Of a stretch of DNA of 32,455 bases, positions 32,378 through 32,455 are shown piece by piece. Every line of letters starts with the position of its first letter. The first letter of the stretch is position 1. The DNA is from Deltaproteobacteria bacterium (lineage in GTDB: Bacteria > Myxococcota_A > Polyangia > Polyangiales > Houyiibacteriaceae). A program made the position numbers and the translations under genes. The notes under the pieces were generated by a model. It was given only the letters and a program-made list of their open reading frames with translations, did not search any database and was not told the origin of the DNA. The stretch is taken from assembly GCA_013151775.1 (NCBI GenBank), contig JAADHO010000180.1, positions 1 to 32,455 of the forward strand, written 5' to 3'.

Positions 32378-32455
32378 ACCCTTTAATCTCCTGTATTCGG
32401 GTCGTCGCGCGGCGCGCCACGATCCCGCGTGTCCTCTCTATGTAGATACGATCAA
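32378..32455 (-). promoter_or_regulatory. Leader and promoter region of the nine-module cytochrome gene (cut by window end)
   Basis: The 60-odd bases before ATG 32377 match those before the six-module gene with only about one change up to the CCGCGTGTCCTC block, then diverge. It contains the same near-perfect palindrome (32402-32422) and a TATCTA on the minus strand (about 32443-32448). The upstream limit of the promoter is outside the window. Confidence 0.5.

Overview
The window is high-GC bacterial DNA with closely packed genes. Its features point to a myxobacterium (Myxococcota, most likely Polyangia-like): Asp/Ala-rich lipoprotein linkers, an AgmX/PglI-type C-terminal domain protein, large CxxCH/Cx4CH repeat cytochromes, fatty acyl reductases and a second ClpB-like chaperone. 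This placement is inference from gene content; no rRNA or other marker gene is present. No tRNA, rRNA, CRISPR array or insertion sequence was found.

Layout. (1) Positions 1-3242: the end of a Pro/Ala-rich tail-anchored protein, a 3-hydroxybutyryl-CoA dehydrogenase, and two tandem paralogous outer-membrane-type lipoproteins. (2) Positions 3395-13117, all on the minus strand: a ten-gene lipid operon. In transcription order it encodes a degenerate HAD-IB protein, fatty acyl reductase, NAD-dependent epimerase/reductase, polysaccharide pyruvyl transferase family protein, enoyl-CoA hydratase, acyl carrier protein, AMP-dependent acyl ligase, diacylglycerol-kinase-type lipid kinase, an 83-residue orphan and a TetR regulator. 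Most junctions overlap by 1-4 bases or are separated by only a few bases. A perfect 6+2+6 palindrome in the promoter region is a candidate operator for the TetR encoded at the operon end. A plausible reading is activation of a fatty acid on ligase/ACP, reduction to an alcohol or aldehyde, and incorporation into a phosphorylated and perhaps sugar-modified lipid; the product is unknown.

(3) Positions 13243-17819: a membrane protein, an AgmX/PglI-type secreted protein, a YkgJ-type cysteine cluster protein, a YbfF-like alpha/beta hydrolase and citrate synthase, with a 664-bp gene-free stretch upstream of citrate synthase and a strong hairpin after it. (4) Positions 17895-20495: a ClpB-like AAA+ protein whose first ATPase domain has lost its Walker B acidic pair and its pore-loop tyrosine, while the second looks intact.

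(5) Positions 20578-32377, minus strand: three tandem paralogous multiheme c-type cytochrome lipoproteins built from a repeated module of about 173 residues (about 519 bp) carrying five heme motifs (four CxxCH and one Cx4CH). They hold 2, 6 and 9 modules, giving 16, 38 and (after repair) 53 heme-type motifs. The nine-module gene is broken by a 7-base deletion at 28164/28165; restoring seven bases gives one open frame of 1887 residues. The six- and nine-module genes share near-identical signal peptides and upstream DNA, including a near-perfect palindrome, so promoter and gene were duplicated together. The set looks like a cell-surface electron-transfer or electron-storage array that grows by module duplication. 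This cytochrome array and the lipid operon are the two parts most worth pursuing.
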